From contig NZ_AP031322.1 in assembly GCF_041154675.1 (NCBI RefSeq), forward strand, positions 2,045,812-2,109,811: a DNA stretch of 64,000 nt, written 5' to 3'. Origin of the DNA: Sulfurisphaera javensis (GTDB lineage Archaea > Thermoproteota > Thermoprotei_A > Sulfolobales > Sulfolobaceae). The position numbers and the translations under genes are program-made. The notes under the pieces were generated by a model. That model ran no database searches. It was not told the DNA's origin and was given only the letters and a program-made list of their open reading frames with translations. Of the stretch, positions 19,286 to 29,759 are shown in pieces (the first letter of the stretch is position 1; each line of letters opens with the position of its first letter).

Positions 19286-21164
19286 AATGTTCCTTTATTA
19301 TTTCAATAACTTTTCTGCTATCTGCTCTTCCTCTAACTTTACTCATTACTTTACTCATTACTATATTAAATGCTTTATCCCTTCTAGCTTCAATTTCTTT
19401 TTTGTTTTCTTCTATTGTTTGTATCACTATCTTTTCTATTTCAGAGTCACTTAATGGTATATAGTTTTTAATTATGTCACCTAATGGCCTTTTAGACGTT
19501 GCCAATTCTAATAATATTTCTTGAACAGCATCTTTAGTTATTTTATCTTCATATACATACTTTATTAACTCTTCTATTACATCATCACTTATTACTGAAA
19601 TATCACCGCCTTTACTTTTTACGTATTTTAGTGTAACCTCCAGTGTAGATGCAATAAATGTTGGTGGAACTTTAGGAGAGTATTTTTTAACTAGTTCATC
19701 AAATAAATCAAGTCTAATACTATTTAATATCGTATTTGCGAGATCTTTGCTTAATCCTAACTCTATTAATTTCTTTAATTTCACTTCTGGTTGTTCAGGC
19801 ATAAATTGTTTTGCTAACTGTAATATTCTTTCATCTATTCTTCTTGGAGGTATATCAGTTTCTGGATACATTCTAGCCGATCCAGGCTGAGGTCTCATAA
19901 ACTTTGTGGTACCATCATCTAATGCGGCCCTTGTTTCTTTAGGTACACCATCAAATGCTTGTAATACTCTGTCTAGTATCGTATTTTGTGCTATATCTAA
20001 TTTTTCCTTAGGGCCTACAATTAGAACAAATGCGTCATTCTCCTTTATTTCTAGTATTTTTTTCACTTTTTCTACTTCTTCTTTAGTTATCCCATAATTA
20101 GGAAGTTCATCCGAATGGAATAATCCTCCAAGTCCTGCTAAAGATCTTACATAGTCAGCAACTTCTGTTCCAAATCTTCTATTAGGCATTAGTTGCCATC
20201 CGAAGATTCCTTTAAATCCAACTACTTTTAAGCCATATATTCTTCCTCCTTTTTCTACTTCCTTCTTTATAATTTTGCTATTGCTATCCTTTAATTCTTC
20301 TGTTAAATCTTCTACTTTGAAAGAGTTCCTAATGTTGTCCTTAGTTAGATTTCTTTTCTTTAATTCTTCTTTAATTCTTAATAATTCATACTGTCTTTTA
20401 GCCTCATTTTTTATAATCTCAGGAATAAGTTCTAGCATTTGAACCCCTTTTATTTCAGTTTTTACTCCTCCTTCAATTGAAACGTTAAGGTCTTGCCTAA
20501 TTGTTCCTATACCTCTTTTTACTTTTCCAGTTAATCTCAATAGTTGCCCTATCTTAAATGCTACTCTTTCAGCTTGTTCTGGTGTTCTTATATCTGGAGC
20601 AGTAGAAATTTCAATCAAGGGAATTCCAAGTCTATCTAAATTGTAAATAACTTCAGTTCCAGTATCAGATATTTTCCTAGAAGCATCTTCCTCTAAGGCT
20701 AATGTTTGAATTCCTATTTTCTGATTATCAACTTCAATATATCCTCCTAAACTTATTATTGCAGTTCTTTGAAATCCTGATGTATTTGATCCATCAATTA
20801 CTATTTTTCTCATAACATAAACTTCATCTACTAGTGTAGAATGTAATGCTAAAGATACTGCTACAGCTATGCCTAGTGCCTCGTCATCTATAATGTGAGG
20901 AGGCTCTTCATCACATTCAACTAGGCAGGAACTCGGTGGGACTCTATAAATATATTTTTTGCCTTTCTGCCATTCAAATAGAGCCGCTATATCAACCTCT
21001 CCTAATTCGCTAAATGATGGCCTTAAATATCTTTCTAATTGAGTATGAAAGTCTTCACTTAGCGTTGTTGGACAGTTGCAGAAGAGTTTATGCGAAGTAT
21101 TTAATTGTTGATGTATTTCTAATCCTACTTTTAATCCTAATTTACTGTAATCTAATTCTGTCAT
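19278..21164 (-). CDS. gatE: Glu-tRNA(Gln) amidotransferase subunit E
   Basis: 628 aa. N-terminal [13 protein letters not shown] and [15 protein letters not shown] segments belong to the GatB/GatE cradle, with [11 protein letters not shown] and an inserted GAD-type domain in the middle, then a GatB/YqeY-like helical tail. With GatD it converts Glu-tRNA(Gln) to Gln-tRNA(Gln) by kinase and amide transfer, the archaeal route to Gln-tRNA. It overlaps gatD by 23 nt, and gatD is upstream, so they form an operon. Confidence 0.95.
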   Translation of the reverse strand: MTELDYSKLGLKVGLEIHQQLNTSHKLFCNCPTTLSEDFHTQLERYLRPSFSELGEVDIAALFEWQKGKKYIYRVPPSSCLVECDEEPPHIIDDEALGIAVAVSLALHSTLVDEVYVMRKIVIDGSNTSGFQRTAIISLGGYIEVDNQKIGIQTLALEEDASRKISDTGTEVIYNLDRLGIPLIEISTAPDIRTPEQAERVAFKIGQLLRLTGKVKRGIGTIRQDLNVSIEGGVKTEIKGVQMLELIPEIIKNEAKRQYELLRIKEELKKRNLTKDNIRNSFKVEDLTEELKDSNSKIIKKEVEKGGRIYGLKVVGFKGIFGWQLMPNRRFGTEVADYVRSLAGLGGLFHSDELPNYGITKEEVEKVKKILEIKENDAFVLIVGPKEKLDIAQNTILDRVLQAFDGVPKETRAALDDGTTKFMRPQPGSARMYPETDIPPRRIDERILQLAKQFMPEQPEVKLKKLIELGLSKDLANTILNSIRLDLFDELVKKYSPKVPPTFIASTLEVTLKYVKSKGGDISVISDDVIEELIKYVYEDKITKDAVQEILLELATSKRPLGDIIKNYIPLSDSEIEKIVIQTIEENKKEIEARRDKAFNIVMSKVMSKVRGRADSRKVIEIIKEHLG

Positions 21165-22485
21165 GGTACCACCTGGGAAAATATTCTGGTATATGTCTAT
21201 AATTCATCTCTCCAGCTAAGTTTGTAAGCATTAACTTTCTAATATTATCTAAATCTGACTCATGAGCCAATACCCACATGAGCTTAACGATTGCTGTTTC
21301 TGGTAGCATGTCTTCTAATGGAGTTACGCCAACTTCTTGTAATTGTCTTCCTGTAGTATATACATTCATGTTAACTCTTCCAAATAAGCATTGGGAAGTC
21401 ATGCCTATAAATATGCCATCTTTGCTTGCCTTTCTAAAGGCTTCAAGGAGTTCGGTTGATGTATGTCCTAATCCAGTTCCTTCAATTATTATTCCCCTAA
21501 TACCAGAAGCGATTAGATAATCTATTATATCTGCTCTCATACCAGGGTAATATTTTAATAAGAAAACTCTGGTGTCAAATTTTGCGTCTAGTTCGTTCTT
21601 TTCCCTTCTTGTAAAATAATCATCTCTAAGAAGTTTAATTTCCTTATCTTTCCAATAGACTTTAGCTATAGGGATATCATTTATAGATTGAAAAGAATCT
21701 CTTCTACTAGTATGCATTTTTCTAACTTTTACACCTCTATGCACTAAAGTATAAGTATCAGAACTTTCACCATGCATATTAACTGTAACTTCAGCAAAGG
21801 GTGCATTTTTAGCAACTAAAATTGCAGAGTATAAATTTATAGGAGAATCGCTACTAGGTCTATCACTACTCCTTTGGGAACCTACAAGAACAATAGGACC
21901 AGTTAATGATTTAAAAGAGAAAGCTAAGGCTGAGGCTGTATAAGCCATTGTGTCAGTTCCATGTGCTATTACAACACCTAAGTTTCCATTATCTAATGCT
22001 TTTTTTGCACTCTCAGCTATCTTAATCCAATATTCGGGCTTCATATTTTCACTAAGAATTGAGAATAGTACTTCAGCATCTATTTTTGCAATTTCTTTAA
22101 TTTCTGGCATAAAGTTAATAATCTCTTCTGTGGTTAATGCTGGTCTCACTGCACCAGTTTCGTATTCAATTTTGCTAACTATAGTGCCTCCTGTACTTAT
22201 TATCTTTACCTCACTTTTTTCTTCTTTTTTCTTTTCTTCAGCTTTAGTTGTAGGAGGAACAGTTTTCTTTTCTATTATTCTAAAGTTATTAATTCCTTTT
22301 AAAGAAATGCCTACATTGTATCCATTATCTAACTTTATAACTATTATATCGTCATCTTTCGAGTAACTCGGCATTAAAACTCCTTTTATTGTTATATTAT
22401 CTTTTTGAATTTCAATTATATCTCCTAAATCAGCATTGTGAAAAGACAAAAATTCTAATGCCTTTCCTTTATATCCCTCTAACAT
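21142..22485 (-). CDS. gatD: Glu-tRNA(Gln) amidotransferase subunit D
   Basis: 447 aa. An N-terminal GatD-specific domain of about 85 residues precedes an L-asparaginase-type glutaminase domain. Its catalytic threonines lie in [12 protein letters not shown] (about residue 97) and [14 protein letters not shown] (about residue 174), with the Lys-containing HTSRRDSF later. It releases ammonia from glutamine or asparagine for GatE. Together with GatA/GatC at 35.6-37.3 kb, the cell appears to use separate amidotransferases for Gln-tRNA and Asn-tRNA. Confidence 0.95.
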   Translation of the reverse strand: MLEGYKGKALEFLSFHNADLGDIIEIQKDNITIKGVLMPSYSKDDDIIVIKLDNGYNVGISLKGINNFRIIEKKTVPPTTKAEEKKKEEKSEVKIISTGGTIVSKIEYETGAVRPALTTEEIINFMPEIKEIAKIDAEVLFSILSENMKPEYWIKIAESAKKALDNGNLGVVIAHGTDTMAYTASALAFSFKSLTGPIVLVGSQRSSDRPSSDSPINLYSAILVAKNAPFAEVTVNMHGESSDTYTLVHRGVKVRKMHTSRRDSFQSINDIPIAKVYWKDKEIKLLRDDYFTRREKNELDAKFDTRVFLLKYYPGMRADIIDYLIASGIRGIIIEGTGLGHTSTELLEAFRKASKDGIFIGMTSQCLFGRVNMNVYTTGRQLQEVGVTPLEDMLPETAIVKLMWVLAHESDLDNIRKLMLTNLAGEMNYRHIPEYFPRWYHDRIRLQ

Positions 22486-22518
22486 TAAAATAAAAGAGAT
22501 AATGTTAATTAAAAACGT

Positions 22519-22686
22519 TTATCTAGCAGCAACTGCTTGTTTTGATTGACGCGCTTTTACAACCCTTTTCTCATATTCAATTCTGTTTCTAACTCTTGGG
22601 ACTTCTTTATGTTTCTCTTTTTTAGGCATTTTTGGTGTTGCATTTCTTACTTTTCCAGCTTTTGTGAGCGAACCGTGAGATGGCAT
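22519..22686 (-). CDS. rps30e: Ribosomal protein eS30
   Basis: Short gene found by translating the gap: 55 aa starting [19 protein letters not shown] and containing [19 protein letters not shown], a near match to remembered archaeal S30e sequences. It is very basic, as expected for a small-subunit ribosomal protein. The ATG is at 22686 and TAA at 22519-22521. It is divergent from nop5 with a 62-nt gap that must hold both promoters, and lies upstream of gatD on the same strand. Confidence 0.93.
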   Translation of the reverse strand: MPSHGSLTKAGKVRNATPKMPKKEKHKEVPRVRNRIEYEKRVVKARQSKQAVAAR

Positions 22687-22748
22687 ATTATGTTATATAT
22701 GATGGGGAAAAATTTAAACTTAAATGCTAATAGTTGTTTTGAATACTG

Positions 22749-23978
22749 ATGAAAGTATATATCGTTGAACATGCGATAGGTTCATTTGCATATGATGAGC
22801 AAGGAAAACTTGTAGACTTTGTGCTAAGTAGTAAAGATTTAGGGAAAGTTGTTGATGCATTAATCGAGAACGAAAAAGGGATTCCATTACCTACTACTGT
22901 AGAATTAATAAAGAAAATAAAAACAGAAGAAGTTATAGTAGAAAATGAAGCTGAAATTCCTTATTTACAACAATTAGGTGTGAAAGCTTCATATGAAATT
23001 CATAATTTAGGAAGCAAAGTATTCAGAGAATCTTTGCCTAAAGTTGCCGTAGAAACTAAATTTGTCTCCTCAGAAAACGAATTGTATTCTTTTCTATATG
23101 ATGTTTCTTTTGAATATACTAGAAGAAAATTAAGGAGTGCAGCTAGTAAAAGAGATCTATTAGCTATACAAGCTATAAGGGCTATTGATGATATAGACAA
23201 GACGATAAATCTGTTCTCAGAAAGATTAAGGGAATGGTATAGTATTCATTTTCCAGAACTAAATAAGTTAGTAGAGGATCATGAGCTATATTCCACTATA
23301 GTATCTAAGTTTGGGTATAGGAATGAAATAACTAAAGAAGGATTAGAAGAGATGAGTGTAAACAAAGATCTAAGTACAAAAATTTTGGATGCTGCTAAGA
23401 AAAGTATTGGAGCAGATATAACAGATGTAGATATAAGATCTATTAGAATGCTAAGTGATACTATATTAGAACTTTATAAAATAAGATCAGAACTTACTGA
23501 TTATGTTGAATCAGTAATGAAAGAAGTCGCCCCAAATATTACGGCATTAGTAGGTCCAACTCTAGGTGCAAGATTATTAAGTATTGCAGGTAGCCTAGAA
23601 GATTTAGCAAAGATGCCAGCAAGTACTATTCAAGTTTTAGGAGCAGAGAAGGCTTTATTTAGAGCCTTAAGAAAGGGCGGAAGACCACCAAAACATGGTG
23701 TTATATTTCAATACCCGGCAATTCACTCTTCACCTAGATGGCAAAGAGGTAAAATAGCTAGAGCATTAGCAGCAAAATTAGCTATTGCAGCTAGAATTGA
23801 TGCATTCAGTGGTAGATTTATAGGGGATAGACTTAATGAGGAATTAAAGAAGAGAATAGAAGAAATTAAGACGAAATATGCTCAGCCTCCGCCTAGAAAA
23901 CCTCAAGAGCAAAAGAAAAAAGAAGAAGAGAGAAAAAGTAAAAAAGGAGGAAAAGAAAAAAGAAGAGGTAGGAGATGA
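22749..23978 (+). CDS. nop5: Nop5 (Nop56/58 homolog), C/D RNP scaffold
   Basis: 409 aa. N-terminal fibrillarin-binding domain, a coiled coil in the middle (residues 120-260), then the NOP domain with [39 protein letters not shown] and [16 protein letters not shown]. The tail is Lys/Glu-rich ([13 protein letters not shown]). It bridges L7Ae-bound C/D guide RNA and fibrillarin in 2'-O-methylation complexes. The stop is coupled to the fibrillarin start region, and the candidate C/D sRNAs in this window would be its partners. Confidence 0.95.
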   Translation: MKVYIVEHAIGSFAYDEQGKLVDFVLSSKDLGKVVDALIENEKGIPLPTTVELIKKIKTEEVIVENEAEIPYLQQLGVKASYEIHNLGSKVFRESLPKVAVETKFVSSENELYSFLYDVSFEYTRRKLRSAASKRDLLAIQAIRAIDDIDKTINLFSERLREWYSIHFPELNKLVEDHELYSTIVSKFGYRNEITKEGLEEMSVNKDLSTKILDAAKKSIGADITDVDIRSIRMLSDTILELYKIRSELTDYVESVMKEVAPNITALVGPTLGARLLSIAGSLEDLAKMPASTIQVLGAEKALFRALRKGGRPPKHGVIFQYPAIHSSPRWQRGKIARALAAKLAIAARIDAFSGRFIGDRLNEELKKRIEEIKTKYAQPPPRKPQEQKKKEEERKSKKGGKEKRRGRR

Positions 23979-23983
23979 CAATT

Positions 23984-24685
23984 ATGTCAGAATTAGTTAA
24001 AATATCAAAGACTCAGTTTGAAAATGTATATCAGTGTGAATTTAATGACGGTACTACAAGGTTATGTACTAAAAATCTAGCTCCAGGCTTTAGTGTGTAC
24101 GGGGAAAGATTATTTAAAGTAGAAGGAATAGAATATAGAGAATGGAATGCATTTAGAAGCAAATTAGGAGGGGCTATTTTAAAAGGTTTAAAGCAAAATC
24201 CAATCGTTAAAGGCACAAAAGTACTTTACCTTGGTGCAGCATCTGGTACAACTCCTAGTCATATATCAGATATTGTAGAATTAGAAGGTAAAGTTTATGG
24301 TGTTGAATTCTCTCCAAGAGTTGTAAGGGAGTTCTTATTAGTTGCTCAACATAGACCTAATTTATTCCCAATTTTAGCTGATGCTAGGTTTCCTCAATAT
24401 TATAGGACATTAGTAGAGGACGTTGACGTATTGTATGTAGATATTGCACAACCAGATGAAACAGATATAGCTATTTACAACGCTAGATTTTTCTTAAAAG
24501 AAAATGGTTATATGCTCTTAGCTATAAAGGCTAGAAGTATTGATGTTACGAAAGAACCTACGGAGATTTATGAAATGGAAGTAAATAAATTAAAAGAGGC
24601 TAACTTTGATGTGTTACAAGTAGTTCAATTAGACCCGTATGATAAAGATCATGCTATGGTGTTATCAAAATATAAGGGAAAGTGA
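23984..24685 (+). CDS. flpA: Fibrillarin, rRNA/tRNA 2'-O-methyltransferase
   Basis: 233 aa from ATG at 23984 (MSELVKISK); an in-frame ATG at 23975 is nearer the nop5 stop. Contains the SAM-binding [19 protein letters not shown] (about residue 80), [10 protein letters not shown], and the motif [16 protein letters not shown], with the catalytic Lys in LAIKARSID. It is the methyltransferase of archaeal C/D RNPs. The gene follows nop5 and is followed without a gap by a DUF61 gene. Confidence 0.95.
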   Translation: MSELVKISKTQFENVYQCEFNDGTTRLCTKNLAPGFSVYGERLFKVEGIEYREWNAFRSKLGGAILKGLKQNPIVKGTKVLYLGAASGTTPSHISDIVELEGKVYGVEFSPRVVREFLLVAQHRPNLFPILADARFPQYYRTLVEDVDVLYVDIAQPDETDIAIYNARFFLKENGYMLLAIKARSIDVTKEPTEIYEMEVNKLKEANFDVLQVVQLDPYDKDHAMVLSKYKGK

Positions 24686-25105
24686 ATGATAGATAAAATA
24701 TTTGAAATTGGTTTAAAGAATTTTTTAAGTTTTTATCCACAAGAATTTGTTAGCTTAAGAGATGCACTTAATGGAAAATTAAGTATAAAATTGTCTGACG
24801 GATATTCTCACACTATGAAGATAGAAGAAATTAAAAAACTTTCTAATATTATTCCTATATATTTATGGTCTTTAGTAAAGATACCTTTTGTAATAGTAAA
24901 GACGTTAGATCCTGGAGAATATTTGGTTAATGGAAGTGAGTGGGAGATTAAGGCATTATCGATCTTACTTAATAAAGATGTAAGCAAGGGACTAAGGACT
25001 GGAGATGTTGAAAAAATAATAAAAGAATATAAATCTTTAATAATTATAACATTAAGTCCTATAAGTATTGCGAAAGAGGATGAGGAAGATGGTTACTATT
25101 ACTGA
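24686..25105 (+). CDS. DUF61 (UPF0216) family protein
   Basis: 139 aa. Contains LRDALNGKLSIKLSDG, FVIVKTLDPGEYLVNGSEWEIKALS and a C-terminal VSKGLRTGDVEKIIKEY, the signature of archaeal UPF0216/DUF61 proteins. Function is unknown in the family. It starts directly after the fibrillarin stop and overlaps the next gene, so it belongs to an RNA-modification operon (nop5, flpA, this gene, HTH gene, trm1), which makes an RNA-related role plausible but unproven. Confidence 0.75.
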   Translation: MIDKIFEIGLKNFLSFYPQEFVSLRDALNGKLSIKLSDGYSHTMKIEEIKKLSNIIPIYLWSLVKIPFVIVKTLDPGEYLVNGSEWEIKALSILLNKDVSKGLRTGDVEKIIKEYKSLIIITLSPISIAKEDEEDGYYY

Positions 25106-25964
25106 TGTTGCTGAATTGCTTTCAAAAAGATCATTAGAGTATTCTATGATTAATTACCCAGATAAAAAAGAGAAATCCATAGATATAATAGCTGTTAATA
25201 GAAATAGTAGAATGATAGTTAAGATAGTAGAAAGTAAAAAATCATTAAAAGTTAAATCTGATCTGAAAAATATTGCTAAAATTGGTCTTGGTATTCCTGT
25301 TATTATAGATGAGTCAACTGAAGAAGAGATAATAAATGACAAAGGAAACATTCTTGGAATGAATATAGAAACATTTCAGAAAATATTAGATGGAGAAAAA
25401 GTTTTCTTATACAAGACAAGGGGAGGACTTTTCGTTAAAATAAATTCAAAAGAGTTAAAAAAGAAAAGAGAAGAAATGGGGTTAAGTCTAGGAGAAGTCG
25501 CTCAAGCTCTTGGAGTTTCCAGGATTTCGATATATGATTATGAAAGGGAAGATTCTTATGTTTCTATTGATATAGCTGAGAAATTAGTAGAGTTATTTGG
25601 AGAAGAAATTTTAGGTGATGTTTTAAGTAATTTTAAGGTTGAGGAAAAAACTGATACAGAGTCTTACGATACAACTGATAAGATGAGTATAAGCTTAACT
25701 GAAAAAGGGTTTAAAGTTGTAAGAATGAACTTTACGGCTGTTGATATTATTGCATTAAAGGGAGATAGAAAAATTATGTTTTCAATGGAAGATGAGAATG
25801 TAAACAAATCTTTAAAGAAATTTAGCGAAGCGAAAAAGATTACTAATAAAATGAGGGCGGAACTAATAGTAATAGTGAAAGAGAGTAAAAGTAAAAAAAT
25901 ATATGAAAAAGAGGACTTTAATACTCTTACTGAAAACGAAATTATGAGCTATGAATTTGATTGA
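25089..25964 (+). CDS. Putative HTH-type transcriptional regulator (COG1395-like)
   Basis: 291 aa from the ATG at 25089, which has a purine-rich ribosome-binding stretch just before it; an earlier in-frame ATG at 25068 adds seven residues. An N-terminal nuclease-fold-like domain (residues 1-110) precedes a Cro/C1-type helix-turn-helix (KKREEMGLSLGEVAQALGVS, then SIYDYERE), and a further alpha/beta domain follows. This three-part layout matches a conserved archaeal family of putative regulators. It overlaps DUF61 upstream and trm1 downstream by about 15 nt each. Confidence 0.8.
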   Translation: MVTITDVAELLSKRSLEYSMINYPDKKEKSIDIIAVNRNSRMIVKIVESKKSLKVKSDLKNIAKIGLGIPVIIDESTEEEIINDKGNILGMNIETFQKILDGEKVFLYKTRGGLFVKINSKELKKKREEMGLSLGEVAQALGVSRISIYDYEREDSYVSIDIAEKLVELFGEEILGDVLSNFKVEEKTDTESYDTTDKMSISLTEKGFKVVRMNFTAVDIIALKGDRKIMFSMEDENVNKSLKKFSEAKKITNKMRAELIVIVKESKSKKIYEKEDFNTLTENEIMSYEFD

Positions 25965-27081
25965 GATAAAAGAAGGAAAGGTTTCTTTATTAGTGCCAAA
26001 TCCTAAAGATTACGAGAAGAATGGAAAATTTGACCCTAGTTGGGCTCCAGTGTTTTATAATCCTAGGATGAAATTAAATAGGGATATCAGTGTTTTAATA
26101 GTAAGTGTAATAAAGCCTAAAAGTATAATTGATGCGTTGTCGGCATCTGGGATCAGGGGACTACGTTATTATATTGAAGTGGGTGGAGTTGAAAAATTAA
26201 TATTAAATGATAAGAATCCACTAGCAACAGAATTAATAAGAAAAAACATTGAAAAAAATAAAGTAGAAGCTCAAATTACCACAAGAGATGCAAATTCATT
26301 ACTATATGAGGTCAAAGCAGAATTTGTAGATATTGATCCTTTTGGATCTCCTTCTCCTTTTATATTATCATCTATAAATAGCGTAATTAATAAAGGATAT
26401 GTTGCATTTACAGCTACTGATTTGTCTGCATTAGAATGTTCTTCTAAATCCTCAGCTAGGAGAAAATATGATTTAATTTGCGATAAATTAAGCTTTTCAA
26501 AAGAGGCTGGAATTAGAGGTCTTATAGCTAAGGTAATCAGAGAATCTGCTATACTAGAAAAAGCTGCTTATCCAGTATTTTCGTTTTATTTTGACTATTA
26601 TTATAGGGTAGTTTTTAGAGTAGAGAGTGGAGCAAAAAAGGCCGATAATTTATTATCAAAACAAGGCTATTATTATGAGTGTCCTAAATGCGGATTAAGA
26701 GAAGCTAGCGAGTATTTAGAAAAGAAAAAATGTCCTAAATGTGGGATAGATATGAAAAAATATGGGCCGGCTTGGTTAGGCACATTGTGGGAAAAAGATT
26801 TCGTAGAAAAAATGAGAGATAAACTAAATGACTTTTCTTATTTAGATAATTATTTTACTATAAATAAACTTTTGGATATAATAATAAAAGAATCTAAATA
26901 TGATAATCCTTATTATAGAATAGATATTCTTTCTTCCTATCTAAAAAGAAATATTCCAAAAAGAGAATATATAATAAAATGTTTAGGTTCAGCTTCAGTT
27001 ACTCATTTTGACTATAGGGGTATAAAAAGCGATAAAGGAATGGATGAAGTGAATGAATGTATTAAAAAATTAACTAGCTGA
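25951..27081 (+). CDS. trm1: tRNA (guanine-26-N2)-dimethyltransferase
   Basis: 376 aa. An N-terminal substrate segment (FYNPRMKLNRDIS), SAM-binding LSASGIRGLRY, catalytic VDIDPFGSPSPF, TATDLSALE, and a C-terminal zinc site with two CPKCG knuckles (about residues 246 and 264). It methylates G26 of tRNAs to m2,2G. It is last in the nop5 operon and overlaps the convergent TFE-beta gene by 12 nt. The three tRNAs in this window all have G at position 26. Confidence 0.93.
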   Translation: MNLIEIKEGKVSLLVPNPKDYEKNGKFDPSWAPVFYNPRMKLNRDISVLIVSVIKPKSIIDALSASGIRGLRYYIEVGGVEKLILNDKNPLATELIRKNIEKNKVEAQITTRDANSLLYEVKAEFVDIDPFGSPSPFILSSINSVINKGYVAFTATDLSALECSSKSSARRKYDLICDKLSFSKEAGIRGLIAKVIRESAILEKAAYPVFSFYFDYYYRVVFRVESGAKKADNLLSKQGYYYECPKCGLREASEYLEKKKCPKCGIDMKKYGPAWLGTLWEKDFVEKMRDKLNDFSYLDNYFTINKLLDIIIKESKYDNPYYRIDILSSYLKRNIPKREYIIKCLGSASVTHFDYRGIKSDKGMDEVNECIKKLTS

Positions 27082-27447
27082 GTTTGAATTAGATAAAAGA
27101 TATTTTGATAACTGGGGACAAGTAGAGGGCGAAATATAGCTTCCATTACCGCATTTCTTTAGGTTCTTACAAGTATAACAAGGAATTTCTATAATAGAAG
27201 ATAAACTAACATATATATCTATTCCATCATCATCTATGGCAAATAACTTTATAATACTTTTCCCATTTTCTTTTACAGATCTTTTAATTATCTTTTTTTT
27301 CTCGATAAGCTTTTTAATTATCAAACTTGCTTCTTTAGTAGATAAGCCCAATTCCTTAATCAAATCTTTTTGAGGAATTCCATTATCTCCAGCTTCCTTT
27401 ATCTTTTGATAAGCGAGATCTTCATATGATGATGTAGTTGATTCCAT
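27070..27447 (-). CDS. Transcription factor TFE beta (RPC34/hRPC39 homolog)
   Basis: 125 aa. One winged helix (residues 10-57, IPQKDLIKELGLSTKEASLII) is followed by a C-terminal cysteine set C90, C93, C99, C110. That matches the crenarchaeal RPC34-like subunit, in which four cysteines hold a 4Fe-4S cluster. It pairs with TFE-alpha to help open promoter DNA at initiation. The gene lies just upstream of the TFB gene on the same strand order, 61 nt apart, each with its own TATA-like sequence. It overlaps trm1 by 12 nt at the 3' end. Confidence 0.85.
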   Translation of the reverse strand: MESTTSSYEDLAYQKIKEAGDNGIPQKDLIKELGLSTKEASLIIKKLIEKKKIIKRSVKENGKSIIKLFAIDDDGIDIYVSLSSIIEIPCYTCKNLKKCGNGSYISPSTCPQLSKYLLSNSNSAS

Positions 27448-27508
27448 ACAACCACCGTGTTGGCTATAATAATATATTGTTAAACTTGCTTATTTATTTT
27501 ATTGTCTC

Positions 27509-28387
27509 TTAAAGTTTTACCTCTATTTCGAAATTAGATATAATTTCCTTATATCTATTTCTTATTGTAACTTCTGTTATATTCAATGCATTTGCAATAT
27601 CTTTTTGAGTTTTCTTTACGTCCATAAGAGTACTCATTAAATATACGCTAGCTGCAGCTAATGCAGTATATCCTTTACCGCTTGTTAGTCCATACCTATG
27701 CATGAGATCAACTAATTCTGATGCTTTTGTGGATACAAATGGGGGAAGACTCAATTTTTCTACGATTTTAGGAATATATTCTGTTGGCCTAATGTTGGGC
27801 CTGAACTCTAATGAACTTTTAGCAACTTTTTGAACTCTTTCCAAAGCTTTCCATAATTCGCTAGATGAAATACCATAATTGGCTTTTATTTCCTGAAGAG
27901 ACTTCGGTATTTTATTAACTTGACAAGAATAATAAAGCACGGCTGCTATAAGAGTGTACATATCTATTCTTTTTGCTTTACCCTCTTCAATGATTTTTCT
28001 AATAAGAAGAGAGGCTGTTTCTTTTACATATTCTGGCAAATTTAATTTTGCTGCTTCATTGTTTAATACAGATAAGTAAGTTACTAATTTCCTATCTTTA
28101 GGAGAAACTCTAAGCTTATTTTGAATTGCCCTTAACTTTTCAATTTTGGCCCTATTGTTTACCTTTGAATAACCGATTTTTGTGGTTAATCCATAATCAT
28201 GTACTTTCGCAGTAATTGGTGATCCTGTTCTTTCTCTCTCTAACCTATCTTCTTCAGTATATGCTCTCCATTCAGGTCCTTGGTCAATGACGTAATCATC
28301 AATAACGAATCCACAGTTTGTACAAATATATGTTCCTCTATTAACATCTACTCTAACACTCTCACTTCCACAGTTGGGGCACTTCAT
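27509..28387 (-). CDS. tfb2: Transcription initiation factor B (TFB2-like)
   Basis: 292 aa. Zinc ribbon C3, C6, C22, C25, then the B-finger/reader region ([21 protein letters not shown]), and two cyclin repeats ([36 protein letters not shown]) ending in the helix-turn-helix [17 protein letters not shown]. It is full-length, so it is not the truncated UV-induced TFB3. The sequence differs from TFB1 of Sulfolobus as I remember it, so TFB2 is the likelier paralog. It starts inside the gar1 tail (4-nt overlap). Confidence 0.88.
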   Translation of the reverse strand: MKCPNCGSESVRVDVNRGTYICTNCGFVIDDYVIDQGPEWRAYTEEDRLERERTGSPITAKVHDYGLTTKIGYSKVNNRAKIEKLRAIQNKLRVSPKDRKLVTYLSVLNNEAAKLNLPEYVKETASLLIRKIIEEGKAKRIDMYTLIAAVLYYSCQVNKIPKSLQEIKANYGISSSELWKALERVQKVAKSSLEFRPNIRPTEYIPKIVEKLSLPPFVSTKASELVDLMHRYGLTSGKGYTALAAASVYLMSTLMDVKKTQKDIANALNITEVTIRNRYKEIISNFEIEVKL

Positions 28388-28662
28388 TTTCTTCTTCCTC
28401 CTTTTCTCTTTTCTTTAAATTCAACGTATAATTTTCCTTCAGGTTTTGAGTTTGATATCGGCATAACAAGTACATAGGGCTCATTAACATTTCCTATAAC
28501 ATCTAGAATTTTACCTACTCTGTTGCCTTTTTCATCAATTAAGACTTTGCCTGTATATTCTTGAGATGAAAAATCTACTTTTGGATTACCCTTTAAAAGC
28601 CACTTATTATTCAGTGTATCTTTGTAAAATTCTCCAATCTCAACAAGTCTAATCTTTGTCAC
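28384..28662 (-). CDS. gar1: H/ACA RNP protein Gar1
   Basis: 92 aa. Compact beta-barrel type sequence with [20 protein letters not shown], the hallmark Gar1/Naf1 motif, and a basic C-terminus [10 protein letters not shown]. It binds Cbf5 in H/ACA pseudouridylation complexes and helps release the substrate RNA. It is translationally coupled to tfb2 by a 4-nt overlap, an arrangement linking RNA modification with transcription initiation. A divergent promoter gap separates it from the coiled-coil gene. Confidence 0.88.
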   Translation of the reverse strand: MTKIRLVEIGEFYKDTLNNKWLLKGNPKVDFSSQEYTGKVLIDEKGNRVGKILDVIGNVNEPYVLVMPISNSKPEGKLYVEFKEKRKGGRRK

Positions 28663-28823
28663 AAATATTATATCTCATTTGGTATATTAGTTAGTATTTA
28701 TAATAATACTCTAGGAAAAGAAGATAAGGTATTATCATGCTTAGGATTAAGATTATTGGCTTTAAAGCTTATATTGAGTATCAGAAATAACTATAATAAC
28801 TTTTGAATAGTAGTGATATACGA

Positions 28824-29759
28824 ATGAGCGACTCAGTTGAATCAGAAGAAGAGCTTCAACAAAAGCTATCAAAAGCTTCTGAGGAATTAAGAAAGCTAAG
28901 GGAAGAGAGACAAAAAGTTATAGAAAATATAAGAAAATTGAGAGATAAGAGGAGGGAAAAAGTTAGTAAACTTAAAGAAGTAAGAGAACAAATTAAGCAA
29001 TTAAGAGATGAGTTAAAGGCTAAAAGTGAAGAAATAAAGCAACTTTCTATGCAGAAACAAAGCCTTATACAGGTAATAAACGAGATAAAGAAAGAGTTTG
29101 AGCAGATAAAGAATATAGATAAGGTTAAAGAAAAATTAGACCCATCTCAAATTTTACGAAGAATTGAGCAATTGGAATGGAAGTTACAAACTTCAAGCTT
29201 AACATTAGAAGAGGAAAAAAAGATAATATTAAGAATAGCTAGTTTGGAGAAAAAATTGGAAGTTGCTAAGAAATTAGCTCAATTAAAAGAAAAGAATACT
29301 GAGAGTAGAGCAGAGCTTTTAGCTAAAAGAGTTGAGTTATCTACTATTAGACAAAGAATAGTTGAATTAAGAAATCAGATTTCAGAGAAGATTAAGATTT
29401 ATCAACAGTTAAAAAGCGAGAGAGATTCCTTAAAGAAAGAAATAGAAACATTAAATAATCAAATTAATGATCTAGTAAATAAAAATAATGAACTTAAGAA
29501 TAAGATAAATGAAAAGAAGGAGGAGCTAAGAAAATATAGAGAGGAATTGAAAAAAATAAGAGATATGTTAAAATCTAGAAATGTTACCGAAGTTTATGAA
29601 CAACAACTCAAAAATGTTAATAAGGAGATAATTGAGAATAAACGTAAGAAAGTTGAGGAGAAATTAAAGAATAATAAGAGATTGACATTTGATGAACTTT
29701 TAATATTATACTACAATGATAAAGATAATAATGAGCAAGATTCTAATAATTTACGTTGA
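28824..29759 (+). CDS. Long coiled-coil protein
   Basis: 311 aa from ATG at 28824; an upstream in-frame TTG at 28803 is less likely. Almost the whole length is a heptad-rich helix with alternating Leu/Ile and Lys/Glu/Arg (ELRKLREERQKVIENIRKL; LKKEIETLNNQINDLVNK), broken near residue 100 by DPSQIL. It resembles the archaeal coiled-coil family COG1340. Function unknown; it may be a scaffold or filament. It overlaps the DUF373 membrane protein by 29 nt, and this pairing suggests a shared role. Confidence 0.75.
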   Translation: MSDSVESEEELQQKLSKASEELRKLREERQKVIENIRKLRDKRREKVSKLKEVREQIKQLRDELKAKSEEIKQLSMQKQSLIQVINEIKKEFEQIKNIDKVKEKLDPSQILRRIEQLEWKLQTSSLTLEEEKKIILRIASLEKKLEVAKKLAQLKEKNTESRAELLAKRVELSTIRQRIVELRNQISEKIKIYQQLKSERDSLKKEIETLNNQINDLVNKNNELKNKINEKKEELRKYREELKKIRDMLKSRNVTEVYEQQLKNVNKEIIENKRKKVEEKLKNNKRLTFDELLILYYNDKDNNEQDSNNLR